Shown: positions 32,099-40,918 of the stretch, piece after piece
Numbering within the stretch: position 1 is the stretch's first letter
Layout: each line of letters opens with the position of its first letter
Assembly: GCF_029626155.1 (NCBI RefSeq)
Contig: NZ_JARUBL010000001.1
Coordinates: 992,001 to 1,056,000 of the forward strand
DNA from: Solwaraspora sp. WMMD1047
Lineage (GTDB): Bacteria > Actinomycetota > Actinomycetes > Mycobacteriales > Micromonosporaceae
Direction: 5' to 3'
Length of the DNA stretch: 64,000 nt
Notes under the pieces: model-generated
Databases searched by the model: none
Seen by the model: the letters and a program-made list of their open reading frames with translations, nothing else
Told to the model about the DNA's origin: nothing
Made by a program: the position numbers and the translations under genes

Positions 32099-32662
32099 GT
32101 GACCGGCCCGGATGACCGGGTCACCCGGTTGGCGCTGGCCGCCGGGCAGGGCGACCGGGAGGCGGCGGCGGCGTTCGTCCGCCTCACCCAGTACCAGGTC
32201 TGGCGGTTCGTGGCCCACCTGGCCGGGCCGGCGGAGGCCGACGACCTGTGTCAGGAGACCTTCCTGCGGGCGCTGCGCAGCCTGCCGGGCTTCGCCGGCC
32301 GGTCGTCGGCGCGGACCTGGCTGTTCACCATCGCCCGCCGGGTCGCGGTCGACCACGTCCGGGCCGCGATGACCCGGCCCCGGACCACCGTCGTGGAGTC
32401 CTGGGAACTCGTCGACTCCGCCGACGGCCCCCGGTTCGAGGAGGAGTCGGCGCTGCGTGGGCTCCTGGACGACCTGGCACCGGACCGGCGGGAGGCGTTC
32501 GTCGCCACCCAGGTCCTCGGCCTGTCGTACGCGGAGGCCGCCGCCGTCTGCGACTGCCCGGTCGGCACCATCCGGTCCCGGGTGGCCCGCGCCCGGGAGG
32601 ACCTGGCGGCCGCGATCGACCCACGCGAGCACCGCCGCCCGACGGCCCGGGCGGGTGCATGA
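32099..32662 (+). CDS. ECF-type RNA polymerase sigma factor
   Basis: A 187-residue sigma-70 family protein with only regions 2 and 4. Region 2 contains AGPAEADDLCQETFLRALRS and RTWLFTIARRVAVDHVRA; region 4 contains LGLSYAEAAAVCDCPVGTIR followed by SRVARAREDL. No anti-sigma gene or C-terminal extension is visible. It faces the copper operon across 207 bp, so control of copper genes is a plausible inference and recalls SigC of mycobacteria. I start at GTG 32099; the frame is open further upstream through the palindrome but without sigma-like residues. Confidence 0.92.
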   Translation: MTGPDDRVTRLALAAGQGDREAAAAFVRLTQYQVWRFVAHLAGPAEADDLCQETFLRALRSLPGFAGRSSARTWLFTIARRVAVDHVRAAMTRPRTTVVESWELVDSADGPRFEEESALRGLLDDLAPDRREAFVATQVLGLSYAEAAAVCDCPVGTIRSRVARAREDLAAAIDPREHRRPTARAGA

Positions 32663-32669
32663 TGGGGTG

Positions 32670-33554
32670 ATGCGTCTGGTGTCGCTGCTGCCGTCCGCGA
32701 CGGAGATCGTCTACGCCCTGGGGCTCGGCGACGACCTCGTCGGGGTGACCTTCGAGTGCGACGAGCCGCCGCAGGCCCGGGCCGACAAGACGGTGGTGGT
32801 CGGCGGCCGGGACACCCGGGGGATGAGCCCGGCCGAGATCGACGACTACGTCAAGTCCCGGCTGGCGGCCGGGGAGGACCTCTACACCCTGCACGCCGGG
32901 GCGATGTCCGAGCTGGCGCCGGAGCTGATCCTGACCCAGGACCTGTGCCGGGTCTGCGCGCTGCCGTCCGACCACGTCTCCGACGCGCTCGACCACCTCG
33001 GCTGCCGGTCCGACGTGCTCTCGCTCGATCCGTACACGTTGGACGAGGTGCTCGACACCATCGTCGAGGTGGGGGCGCGTACCGGCGTACCCGATCGGGC
33101 GGCGGCGCTGGTCGGCGGTCTGCGGGACCGGTTGTCGGCGGTGGCGGCGGCGGTCCGGGGCCGGCCCCGGCCCCGGGTGGCGGTCGTCGAGTGGGTCGAT
33201 CCGCCGTTCACGGCCGGGCACTGGGTGCCGGACCTGGTCCGGGCGGCCGGCGGCGAGCCGGTGGCCGGCCGGCCGGGCGCCCGGTCGGTGCAGACCACCT
33301 GGCAGGAGTTCCACGACGCGGCGCCGGAGGTGATCATCGTCTCGCCGTGCGGGTTCCACCTCGACGGGGCGGTCCGGCAGGCCGAGACGGTCGCACCCCG
33401 GTTCCCGGGGGTGCCGGTCTGGGCGATCGACGCCGACGGCCTGGTGGTCCGCCCCGGCCCCCGCCTGGTCGACGGGGTCGAGGCGATGGCGGCGATCCTG
33501 CACCCGGACGCGGTCGCCACCCCGGCCGGCCCGGTGATCGCCCGGGTGGCCTGA
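32670..33554 (+). CDS. BtuF-like cobalamin-binding protein without signal peptide
   Basis: A 294-residue periplasmic-binding-fold protein (Peripla_BP_2). RLVSLLPSATEIVYALGLGD and the segment TQDLCRVCALP are typical of cobalamin/metal-chelate binding proteins related to BtuF. There is no signal peptide or lipobox: the protein starts straight into the domain, so it should be cytoplasmic, unlike transport BtuF. It starts 7 nt after the sigma gene and lies immediately upstream of a cobalamin riboswitch, which supports a B12 connection. The ligand is unproven. Confidence 0.8.
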   Translation: MRLVSLLPSATEIVYALGLGDDLVGVTFECDEPPQARADKTVVVGGRDTRGMSPAEIDDYVKSRLAAGEDLYTLHAGAMSELAPELILTQDLCRVCALPSDHVSDALDHLGCRSDVLSLDPYTLDEVLDTIVEVGARTGVPDRAAALVGGLRDRLSAVAAAVRGRPRPRVAVVEWVDPPFTAGHWVPDLVRAAGGEPVAGRPGARSVQTTWQEFHDAAPEVIIVSPCGFHLDGAVRQAETVAPRFPGVPVWAIDADGLVVRPGPRLVDGVEAMAAILHPDAVATPAGPVIARVA

Positions 33555-33610
33555 CCCGCGCGACACGCCCGACACGACATCTGGGTGGACGCGAGGCTCT
33601 CGCTACTAGA

Positions 33611-33616
33611 TATAGT
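33611..33616 (+). promoter_or_regulatory. Probable -10 box of the nrdAB riboswitch transcript
   Basis: TATAGT lies about 14 nt before the first riboswitch helix in an otherwise GC-rich region, within CTACTAGATATAGTG. TGGACG at 33586-33591 could serve as a -35, although the 19-bp spacing is long. Confidence 0.4.
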
Positions 33617-33629
33617 GACCGCGCAGTTT

Positions 33630-33803
33630 GGTTCGGCCGGGCACCCAGCCCGGTCGGGGTAACAGGGAACCCGGTGTGAATCCGGGACTGCCCCGCAGCG
33701 GTGAGTGGGAACGACCGCCGTCATGACGCACTGGGCGCAAGCCTGGGAAGCGACGGCCAGTAGGCAGCGACACGCACGCCCACGAGTCCGAAGACCTGCC
33801 ACT
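33630..33803 (+). ncRNA. Cobalamin riboswitch upstream of nrdAB
   Basis: The leader shows the conserved cobalamin-riboswitch core: GGGAACCCGGTGTGAATCCG, then GGGACTGCCCCGCAGCGG, later GGGAAGCGACGGCCAGTAGG, and the B12 box CGAGTCCGAAGACCTGCC at 33783-33800. Adenosylcobalamin binding would be expected to lower expression of the downstream nrdAB genes, as reported for class Ia reductases in Streptomyces. The ATG of nrdA is 130 nt after the B12 box, leaving room for an expression platform rich in GC hairpins. Exact ends are approximate. Confidence 0.93.
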
Positions 33804-33932
33804 GTGCCGCGTGCCCGCGACGGGTGCGCGGGAGTCCGAGGCCGCGCGGGACGGCCGACGGCGGTGACGCTGCGCGTCCACGCCTGTCCGCCCGCGCGCC
33901 CTCCACCCGGAGGCGACAGCGAGGAGCGACAG

Positions 33933-36251
33933 ATGCGGGTCCGCAAACGCAGCGGGGCCACCGAACCGGTGGACGTGAACAAGATCGTCCGGGCGGTCGA
34001 GCGGTGGGCCGACGACCTGACCGACGTGGACCCGCTACGGGTGGCCACCAGGACGATAAGCGGCCTCTACGACGGCGCCACCACCGCCGAGCTGGACCGG
34101 CTGTCGATCCAGACCGCCGCCGACATGATCGGCGAGGAGCCGCAGTACTCCAAGCTCGCGGCCCGGCTGCTCGCCGGCTACCTCGACAAGGAGGTACGCG
34201 GGCAGCAGATCGCCTCGTTCAGCCAGGCCATCCGGCTCGGCCACGCCGAGGGCCTGATCAGCGACGAGACCGCCCGGTTCGTCGCCACCAACGCCCGCAA
34301 GCTGGACGACGCCATCGACCCGGCCGGTGACCTGCGGTTCGAGTACTTCGGCCTGCGCACCGTCTACGACCGCTACCTGCTGCGCCACCCCAGCAGCCGG
34401 CAGGTCATCGAGACCCCGCAGTACTGGCTGCTGCGGGTCGCCTGTGGGCTGTCCGAGCACCCGGCCGAGGCGATCGACTTCTACCGGCTGATGTCGAGCC
34501 TGGCCTACCTGCCCAGCTCGCCGACGCTGTTCAACTCCGGCACCCGGCACACCCAGCTGTCGTCGTGTTTCCTGGTCGACTCGCCCCGCGACGAGCTGGA
34601 CTCCATCTACGACCGGTACGCCCAGGTCGCCAAGCTGTCCAAGTTCGCCGGCGGGATCGGCATCTCCTGGTCCCGGGTCCGGTCCCGGGGCGCCCTGATC
34701 CGGGGCACCAACGGGCTCTCCAACGGCATCGTGCCGTGGCTGCGCACCCTGGACGCCTCGGTGGCGGCGGTCAACCAGGGCGGCCGGCGCAAGGGCGCGG
34801 CCTGCGTCTACCTGGAACCCTGGCACCCCGACATCGAGGAGTTCCTCGAACTGCGCGACAACACCGGCGAGGACGCCCGGCGCACCCACAACCTGAACCT
34901 GGCGAACTGGATCCCGGACGAGTTCATGCGCCGGGTCGAGGCCGACGAGCTGTGGTCGCTGTTCGACCCGGCGCAGGTGCCGGAGCTGCCCGACCTGTGG
35001 GGCGACGAGTTCGACGCCGTCTACCGGGCCGCCGAGGCCGAGGGGCGCTACGTGCGCCAGGTCAGGGCCCGGGACCTGTACGGCCGGATGATGCGCACCC
35101 TGGCCCAGACCGGCAACGGCTGGATGACCTTCAAGGACCGCTCGAACAAGCTCTCCAACCAGACCGGCGCGCCCGGCAACGTGGTCCACCTCTCCAACCT
35201 CTGCACCGAGATCGTCGAGGTCTCCTCCGACGACGAGACCGCGGTCTGCAACCTCGGCTCGGTGAACCTCGGCGCGCACCTGGCCGGCGGGGACGTCGAC
35301 TGGGACCGGCTGCGCCGCACGGTCCGGACGGCGGTGACCTTCCTGGACCGGGTGATCGACATCAACTACTACCCGAGCGAGCAGGCGGCGGCGTCCAACC
35401 CGCGCTGGCGCCCGATCGGGCTCGGCGTGATGGGGCTGCAGGACGTCTTCTTCGCGCTGCGGCTGCCGTTCGATGGGGAGCCGGCCCGGGAGCTGTCCAC
35501 CCGGATCGCCGAGGAGATCTACCTGACCGCCCTGGAGACCTCGGTCGAGCTGGCCAAGCGGTTCGGCCCGCACCCGGCGTACGACCAGACCCGGGCCGCC
35601 GCCGGGCAGCTGCAGCCCGACCTGTGGGGGGTCACGCCCACCCAGACCGACCGGTGGGCCGCGCTGCGGGAGCGGCTGGCCGTGCACGGGCTGCGCAACT
35701 CGCTGCTGGTGGCGATCGCCCCGACCGCCACCATCGCCTCCATCGCCGGCTGCTACGAGTGCATCGAGCCGCAGGTCTCCAACCTGTTCAAGCGGGAGAC
35801 CCTCTCCGGCGAGTTCATGCAGATCAACACCGCGCTGGTCGGGGAGCTGAAGGCGCACGGGCTGTGGACCGAGCAGATCCGGGCCGAGATCAAGCGGGCC
35901 GAGGGGTCCGTGCAGGGCATCACGGCGCTGCCGGTCGACCTGCGCGAGCTGTTCCGCACCGCCTGGGAGCTGCCCCAGCGGGCGCTGATCGACCTGGCCG
36001 CCGCCCGCGCCCCCTACATCGACCAGAGCCAGTCGCTGAACCTGTTCCTGAGCGCACCCACCATCGGCAAGCTCTCCTCGATGTACCGGTACGCCTGGCA
36101 GGCCGGCCTGAAGACCACCTACTACCTGCGGTCCCGCCCGGCGACCCGGATCCAGCAGGCCACCGTCGCCCTCACCCCGACCGTGGCCGCCGACGCCGAG
36201 GCGCTGGCCTGCTCGTTGGAGAACCCCGAGAGCTGCGACGCCTGCCAGTGA
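33933..36251 (+). CDS. nrdA: Class Ia ribonucleoside-diphosphate reductase, alpha subunit
   Basis: A 772-residue enzyme that reduces ribonucleotides to deoxyribonucleotides in aerobic growth using a radical supplied by NrdB. An ATP-cone starts the protein (RVRKRSGATEPVDVNKIV). The catalytic set is visible: the Cys in LSSCFLVDSP, the NLCTEIVE triad (Asn, Cys, Glu) and the second redox Cys in AVCNLGSVNLG; the C-terminal shuttle pair is CDAC. ATG 33933 has GAGGAG 6 nt upstream. Control by the cobalamin riboswitch implies that a B12-dependent reductase exists elsewhere in the genome. Confidence 0.95.
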   Translation: MRVRKRSGATEPVDVNKIVRAVERWADDLTDVDPLRVATRTISGLYDGATTAELDRLSIQTAADMIGEEPQYSKLAARLLAGYLDKEVRGQQIASFSQAIRLGHAEGLISDETARFVATNARKLDDAIDPAGDLRFEYFGLRTVYDRYLLRHPSSRQVIETPQYWLLRVACGLSEHPAEAIDFYRLMSSLAYLPSSPTLFNSGTRHTQLSSCFLVDSPRDELDSIYDRYAQVAKLSKFAGGIGISWSRVRSRGALIRGTNGLSNGIVPWLRTLDASVAAVNQGGRRKGAACVYLEPWHPDIEEFLELRDNTGEDARRTHNLNLANWIPDEFMRRVEADELWSLFDPAQVPELPDLWGDEFDAVYRAAEAEGRYVRQVRARDLYGRMMRTLAQTGNGWMTFKDRSNKLSNQTGAPGNVVHLSNLCTEIVEVSSDDETAVCNLGSVNLGAHLAGGDVDWDRLRRTVRTAVTFLDRVIDINYYPSEQAAASNPRWRPIGLGVMGLQDVFFALRLPFDGEPARELSTRIAEEIYLTALETSVELAKRFGPHPAYDQTRAAAGQLQPDLWGVTPTQTDRWAALRERLAVHGLRNSLLVAIAPTATIASIAGCYECIEPQVSNLFKRETLSGEFMQINTALVGELKAHGLWTEQIRAEIKRAEGSVQGITALPVDLRELFRTAWELPQRALIDLAAARAPYIDQSQSLNLFLSAPTIGKLSSMYRYAWQAGLKTTYYLRSRPATRIQQATVALTPTVAADAEALACSLENPESCDACQ

Positions 36252-36279
36252 ACCACCCCAGATGATTGAAGGACACCCG

Positions 36280-37275
36280 ATGCTGCTCGACCCCGGCATG
36301 GACCTGACCCTGCGACCGATGCGCTACCCGCACTTCTTCGACCGGTACCGCGACGCGATCAAGAACACCTGGACCGTCGAGGAGGTGGACCTGCACACCG
36401 ACCTGGCCGACCTGCCCAAGCTCGGCCCGGCCGAACGGCACCTGATCAGCCGGCTGGTGGCGTTCTTCGCCACCGGCGACACGATCGTCGCCAACAACCT
36501 GGTACTCAACCTCTACCAGCACGTCAACTCCCCGGAGGGGCGGCTCTACCTGTCCCGGCAGCTGTTCGAGGAGGCGGTGCACGTCCAGTTCTACCTGAAC
36601 CTGCTGGACACCTACGTGCCCGACGAGACCGAACGGTTCGAGGCGTTCACCGCGATCGAGAACATCCCGTCGCTCAAGCGCAAGGCCGACTTCTGCTTCC
36701 GCTGGATCGACTCGATCTTCGAGCTGCGGGAGCTGCGTACCCGCGACGACCGGCGGGCCTTCCTGCTGAACCTGATCTGCTTCGCCGCCTGCATCGAGGG
36801 CCTGTTCTTCTACGGCGCCTTCGCGTACGTGTACTTCCTGCGTTCCCGGGGCCTGCTGCACGGGCTGGCCTCCGGCACCAACTGGGTGTTCCGCGACGAG
36901 TCGATGCACATGGCCTTCGCCTTCGACGTCGTCGACACGGTCCGCCGCGAGGAGCCGGACCTGTTCGACGACGAGATGGCCGCCCAGGTCGGCGAGATGC
37001 TCGCCGAGGCGGTCGACTGCGAGGTGCAGTTCGCCGAGGACCTGCTCGGCCAGGGCGTACCCGGAATGTCGCTTGTCGACATGCGCGAGTATCTGCAGCA
37101 CGTGGCCGACCGGCGGCTGGCCCAACTCGGCCTTCCGCCCCGGTACGGCGCGAAGAACCCGTTCGCGTTCATGGAGTTGCAGGACGTCCAGGAACTGTCC
37201 AACTTCTTCGAACGGCGGGTGTCGGCTTACCAGGTGGGGGTCGCCGGCACGGTCAGCTTCGACGACGACTTCTGA
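36280..37275 (+). CDS. nrdB: Class Ia ribonucleoside-diphosphate reductase, beta subunit
   Basis: A 331-residue ferritin-fold protein that houses the metal centre and tyrosyl radical. EAVHVQFY contains the Glu, the His three later and the Tyr seven later that match the E115/H118/Y122 pattern of E. coli NrdB, so the radical tyrosine is present. Further ligands lie in AACIEGLFFYG and DESMHMAF. ATG 36280 with AAGGA upstream is chosen over an in-frame ATG at 36262. It follows nrdA by 28 nt on the same transcript. Confidence 0.94.
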   Translation: MLLDPGMDLTLRPMRYPHFFDRYRDAIKNTWTVEEVDLHTDLADLPKLGPAERHLISRLVAFFATGDTIVANNLVLNLYQHVNSPEGRLYLSRQLFEEAVHVQFYLNLLDTYVPDETERFEAFTAIENIPSLKRKADFCFRWIDSIFELRELRTRDDRRAFLLNLICFAACIEGLFFYGAFAYVYFLRSRGLLHGLASGTNWVFRDESMHMAFAFDVVDTVRREEPDLFDDEMAAQVGEMLAEAVDCEVQFAEDLLGQGVPGMSLVDMREYLQHVADRRLAQLGLPPRYGAKNPFAFMELQDVQELSNFFERRVSAYQVGVAGTVSFDDDF

Positions 37276-37301
37276 CCGTCCGTCGCCTAGGATGGAGCGC
37301 G

Positions 37302-37480
37302 GTGCTGGTTCGCCCCGGTCGCGAGGTCGGGGCGTCGTAAGAGGGAACCCGGTGCGAAACCGGGACTGCCCCGCAGCGGTGAGTGGGAACGACCGCCGTC
37401 ATACGCACTGGGCGCGTCAGCGCCTGGGAAGCGACGGCCAGTAGGCAGAAACACGCGCCCACGAGTCCGAAGACCTGCCC
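37302..37480 (+). ncRNA. Cobalamin riboswitch upstream of metE
   Basis: A second cobalamin riboswitch, nearly identical in its core to the one before nrdA: GGGAACCCGGTGCGAAACCG, GGGACTGCCCCGCAGCGG, the shared GTGAGTGGGAACGACCGCCG, GGGAAGCGACGGCCAGTAGG and the B12 box at 37462-37479. Cobalamin binding should lower expression of the B12-independent methionine synthase downstream, a well-known arrangement. TAGGAT at 37285-37290 may be the -10 box. Confidence 0.94.
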
Positions 37481-37485
37481 GCACC

Positions 37486-37557
37486 GCGCACACCACCGGT
37501 GTGCGCCGCCGACGGCCCCTCGGGAGGGCCCGGGCGGAAGCCGGCGGCCTGCCGCCG
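37486..37557 (+). promoter_or_regulatory. Hairpin series in the metE leader (expression platform)
   Basis: Directly after the B12 box lies a perfect 9-bp hairpin (GCGCACACC at 37486-37494, GGTGTGCGC at 37498-37506), and at 37542-37557 a second one, CGGCGGC-CT-GCCGCCG. No U-run follows either, so intrinsic termination in the classical form is not evident. They may be the switching or sequestering element, or Rho-independent stops of the U-less actinobacterial type. Confidence 0.45.
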
Positions 37558-37618
37558 TGTGTTTCCCCCTGCCCTCCCGCCGCGACCGTCGGGCACTTCG
37601 AGGGAAGGTCAACCATCC

Positions 37619-39865
37619 GTGAGTACGCCATTCGGCCAGAGCACCGTGCTCGGCTATCCGCGCATCGGCGCGAACCGTGAACTCAAGCGGGCCGTGGAGG
37701 CCTACTGGGCCGGCGGCATCGCCGCCGCCCTGGACCGCACCGCCTCGACGCTACGGGCGCAGGTGTGGCAGGAGCTGCGCAACGCCCGCCTGGACGCCAT
37801 CCCGTCCAACACCTTCTCCTACTACGACCAGATGCTCGACACCGCCGTCGCGGTCGGCGCGGTGCCGGACCGGTTCCGCCGGCTCGGACTGTCCGACCTG
37901 GACACCTACTTCGCGATGGCGCGCGGGGTCGACGCCGAGCCGGCGATGGAGCTGACCAAGTGGTTCGACACCAACTACCACTACCTGGTCCCGGAGATCG
38001 GCCCGGACACCGCCTTCGCCGCCGACCCGGGCAAGGCCCTGGCCGAGTACGCCGAGGCCGCCGCCCTCGGCGTGACCACCCGCCCGGTGCTGGTCGGCCC
38101 GGCCACCTTCCTGCTGCTGGCCAAGCCGACCGGGCCGGGGCACGACCCGTTCGACCGGCTGGACGACCTGGTGCGGACCTACGCCGACCTGCTGCGGGCG
38201 CTGGCCGACGCCGGGGTCGAGTGGGTGCAGCTCGACGAGCCGGCGTACGCCGCCGACCGCACGCCCGCCCAGATCGACGCGCTGCGGTCGGCGTACACGA
38301 AGCTCGGTGAGCTGGACCGGCGTCCGAAGATCTTCGTGGCGACCTACTTCGGCGACCTCGGCGACGCGCTGCCGGCCCTGCTCGGCACCCCGGTCGAGGC
38401 GCTCGGGCTGGACCTGGTCGCCGGGCCGGACAATCTGCGCCGGCTGGCAGGCGCCGGGCCGCTGGGCGGCCGGACGATCGTGGCCGGCCTGGTCGACGGG
38501 CGCAACGTCTGGCGCACCGACCTGCGGACCGCCATCGCCACCGGGGCCGTGGTCGCCGGCCTGGCCGACCACGTCGCAGTGTCCACCTCCTGCTCGCTGC
38601 TGCACGTACCTGTCGACCTGGCCGCCGAGACCCGCCTCGACCCGGCCCTGCACGAACGGCTCGCGTTCGCCCGGCAGAAGGTCGAGGAGGTGGTGCTGCT
38701 CGGCCGGGCGCTGCGCGACGGGTCCACCCGGTTGCCGCAGCCGCTGCCGCCGCCCCCGGCGTGCTGGCGCGACGAATCGGTCCGGTCCCGGCTCGCCGCG
38801 CTGACCCCGGCCGACCGGCAGCGCGGCAGCTACCCGGACCGGGCCGCCGCCCAGCAGGCCCGGCTGAACCTGCCGCCGCTGCCGACCACCACCATCGGGT
38901 CGTTCCCGCAGACCGCCGAGCTGCGCCACGCCCGCGCCGAACACCGCGCCGGCCGGCTCGACGACGCCGGCTATGCGGCCCGGATGCGCGCCGAGGTCGA
39001 GCACGTCATCCGGCTGCAGGAACGGCTCGGGCTGGACGTGCTGGTGCACGGCGAGCCGGAACGCAACGACATGGTGCAGTACTTCGGGGAGCAGTTGGCC
39101 GGGTTCGCCGCCACCGAACACGGCTGGGTCCAGTCGTACGGCTCGCGCTGCGTGCGGCCGCCGATCATCCACGGCGACGTGGCCCGGAAGGCGCCGATGA
39201 CGGTGGACTGGGCGCGCTACGCCCAGTCGCTCACCAGCCGGCCGGTCAAGGGCATGCTCACCGGCCCGGTGACGATCCTGGCCTGGTCGTTCGTCCGCGC
39301 CGACCAGCCGCTCGCCGACACCGCCGACCAGGTCGCCCTCGCGCTGCGCGACGAGTGCCGCGACCTGGAAGCGGCCGGCATCACGGTGATCCAGGTGGAC
39401 GAGCCGGCGCTGCGGGAGACGCTGCCGCTGCGCGCGGCCGACCAGAAGGCGTACCTGGAGTGGTCGGTCGGGGCGTTCCGGCTCGCCACCGGCGGAGTCG
39501 CCGACAGCACCCAGATCCACACCCACCTCTGCTACTCGGAGTTCGGCGAGGTGATCACCGCGATCGACGCCCTCGACGCCGACGTGACAAGCATCGAGGC
39601 GTCTCGATCGAGGATGGAGGTCCTCGACGACCTGAAGACCATCGGGTACGCCCGGGGCGTCGGACCGGGGATCTGGGACATCCACTCGCCCCGGGTGCCG
39701 GGCCGCGACGAGATCGGCGCCGCGCTGCGCCGGGCCGTCGCGGTGGTGCCAACGGACCGGCTCTGGGTGAACCCCGACTGCGGCCTGAAGACCCGCGGCT
39801 ACCCGGAGGTCGAGGCGTCCCTGAGCAACCTGATCGCCGCCGCCACCAAACTCCGGACCGGCTGA
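37619..39865 (+). CDS. metE: Cobalamin-independent methionine synthase
   Basis: A 748-residue enzyme transferring a methyl group from methyltetrahydrofolate polyglutamate to homocysteine. The two-barrel layout is complete: N-terminal [20 protein letters not shown], and in the C-terminal barrel [10 protein letters not shown], the zinc-binding [11 protein letters not shown] and [11 protein letters not shown]. The GTG start at 37619 follows AGGGAAGG. The cobalamin riboswitch upstream implies a B12-dependent MetH elsewhere in the genome. Confidence 0.96.
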   Translation: MSTPFGQSTVLGYPRIGANRELKRAVEAYWAGGIAAALDRTASTLRAQVWQELRNARLDAIPSNTFSYYDQMLDTAVAVGAVPDRFRRLGLSDLDTYFAMARGVDAEPAMELTKWFDTNYHYLVPEIGPDTAFAADPGKALAEYAEAAALGVTTRPVLVGPATFLLLAKPTGPGHDPFDRLDDLVRTYADLLRALADAGVEWVQLDEPAYAADRTPAQIDALRSAYTKLGELDRRPKIFVATYFGDLGDALPALLGTPVEALGLDLVAGPDNLRRLAGAGPLGGRTIVAGLVDGRNVWRTDLRTAIATGAVVAGLADHVAVSTSCSLLHVPVDLAAETRLDPALHERLAFARQKVEEVVLLGRALRDGSTRLPQPLPPPPACWRDESVRSRLAALTPADRQRGSYPDRAAAQQARLNLPPLPTTTIGSFPQTAELRHARAEHRAGRLDDAGYAARMRAEVEHVIRLQERLGLDVLVHGEPERNDMVQYFGEQLAGFAATEHGWVQSYGSRCVRPPIIHGDVARKAPMTVDWARYAQSLTSRPVKGMLTGPVTILAWSFVRADQPLADTADQVALALRDECRDLEAAGITVIQVDEPALRETLPLRAADQKAYLEWSVGAFRLATGGVADSTQIHTHLCYSEFGEVITAIDALDADVTSIEASRSRMEVLDDLKTIGYARGVGPGIWDIHSPRVPGRDEIGAALRRAVAVVPTDRLWVNPDCGLKTRGYPEVEASLSNLIAAATKLRTG

Positions 39866-39959
39866 GTTCGTGCCCGGGTGGGGGTCGACCCGCGGCCCTC
39901 ACCCGGGCCTCGCGCTAGCATTGCTATCAGATCCGTGAGTTCTGACAGGAGGCGAGACG

Positions 39960-40205
39960 ATGGCGGCCCTGAGCATTCGAGACCTGGACGACGCGGTCAA
40001 GGACAAGCTGCGCCTGCGTGCCGCCCGACACGGCCGATCCATGGAGGCCGAGATCCGGGCCATCCTGACCGCAGCGGTCACCGATGAGGCGCCAAGGTCC
40101 GACCTGTTCAGCGCACTCACCGAACGGTTCGCCGGGCTCGGTGGAGTGGACCTCGACCTTCCGGCCCGGGCACAGCCACCTCGCGCGGCGGACCTGCCCG
40201 AATGA
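39960..40205 (+). CDS. FitA-type ribbon-helix-helix antitoxin
   Basis: An 81-residue protein with an N-terminal ribbon-helix-helix (ALSIRDLDDAVKDKLRLRA followed by ARHGRSMEAEIRAIL), as in FitA/VapB antitoxins, and a C-terminal acidic/aromatic tail that would wrap the toxin. AGGAGG precedes the ATG. The stop overlaps the toxin ATG (ATGA). It is expected to repress its own promoter; TATCAGATC and TTCTGACAG just upstream form an imperfect inverted element that could be the operator. Confidence 0.9.
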   Translation: MAALSIRDLDDAVKDKLRLRAARHGRSMEAEIRAILTAAVTDEAPRSDLFSALTERFAGLGGVDLDLPARAQPPRAADLPE

Positions 40206-40627
40206 TCGTCCTCGACACCAACGTCGTCTCCGAGTTCATGCGCGCTACTCCCGCACCCGCGGTCATGGCCTGGCTCCGGGCCAACTCCGGCGACAGCCTC
40301 TACACCACGACCGTCACGGTCGCCGAGATCCGGTACGGCATCGCGCGACTGCCCGAGGGGCATCGCCGCGAGTCGCTGCACCAGGCCGCGAACGAGATCT
40401 TCGCCGCCTTTCCGCGCCAGGTCCTGCCGTTCGATCTCGCCGCGGCGAACGCCTACGCCGACGTCGTCGCGTCCCGGGACCGCGTGGGCACTCCGATCGA
40501 CGGCTTCGACGCGCAGATCGCCGCGATCTGCCGTACCCAGGCGGCCAGCCTGGCCACCCGCAACGTCAAGGACTTCGCCGACCTCGGGATCGTCGTGATC
40601 GATCCGTGGCAGGAGTCGGCCGGCTGA
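40202..40627 (+). CDS. FitB/VapC-type PIN-domain toxin
   Basis: A 141-residue PIN-domain ribonuclease. The acidic metal-binding residues are Asp in VLDTNVVSE (residue 5), Glu in TVAEIRYGI, Asp in DGFDAQIAAI and Asp in NVKDFADLG. Such toxins cleave tRNA or rRNA until the antitoxin binds. The gene is translationally coupled to FitA-like antitoxin. It lies 13 bp from the 3' end of a tRNA-Leu gene transcribed in the opposite direction. Confidence 0.92.
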   Translation: MIVLDTNVVSEFMRATPAPAVMAWLRANSGDSLYTTTVTVAEIRYGIARLPEGHRRESLHQAANEIFAAFPRQVLPFDLAAANAYADVVASRDRVGTPIDGFDAQIAAICRTQAASLATRNVKDFADLGIVVIDPWQESAG

Positions 40628-40640
40628 GCTCGGTGCTGGG

Positions 40641-40721
40641 TGCCCGGGGCGGGGATCGAACCCGCACGCCTTGCGGCAGCCGCTTTTAAGGCGGCCGTGT
40701 CTGCCATTCCACCACCCGGGC
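40641..40721 (-). tRNA. bldA: tRNA-Leu(UAA), bldA-type
   Basis: The reverse strand folds as a class II tRNA: acceptor stem GCCCGGG/CCCGGGC, D-arm with GGTGGAATGGCAGAC, anticodon stem GCCGC/GCGGC around loop CTTAAAA (anticodon TAA at 40688-40686), a variable arm GCC-GCAA-GGC, and a T-arm GCGGG-TTCGATC-CCCGC. The UAA anticodon reads UUA, the rare leucine codon that in Streptomyces is served by bldA and gates development and secondary metabolism. CCA is not encoded. The bldA equivalence is by anticodon and overall resemblance. Confidence 0.93.
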
Positions 40722-40918
40722 GGGCGGCGCCGGAGCGACCGGCGCTCCGCTGGGTGTCACGGTAGCGGCCCGGCCGCCCCGCCCGCACGCCCCACGTCGA
40801 CCGCCGGCCCCACGGCGCGCATTGTGACGGACGGGTACGGAATCTGCACAACTTAGCCGGAGCCCATTACCCTTGACTCGCACACTGCGTGCACTGACCC
40901 CCCAAGGGAGGCCTGAAA

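Noticed and set aside
33705-33932. Longer N-terminus of NrdA reading through the cobalamin riboswitch
   Set aside because: The sequence is clearly structured RNA with a B12 box, and the ATP-cone and a strong ribosome-binding site set the start at 33933.
40202-40721. tRNA gene as an integration site for a mobile island carrying FitAB
   Set aside because: No integrase and no repeated copy of the tRNA 3' end were seen on either side, so an att site cannot be supported.
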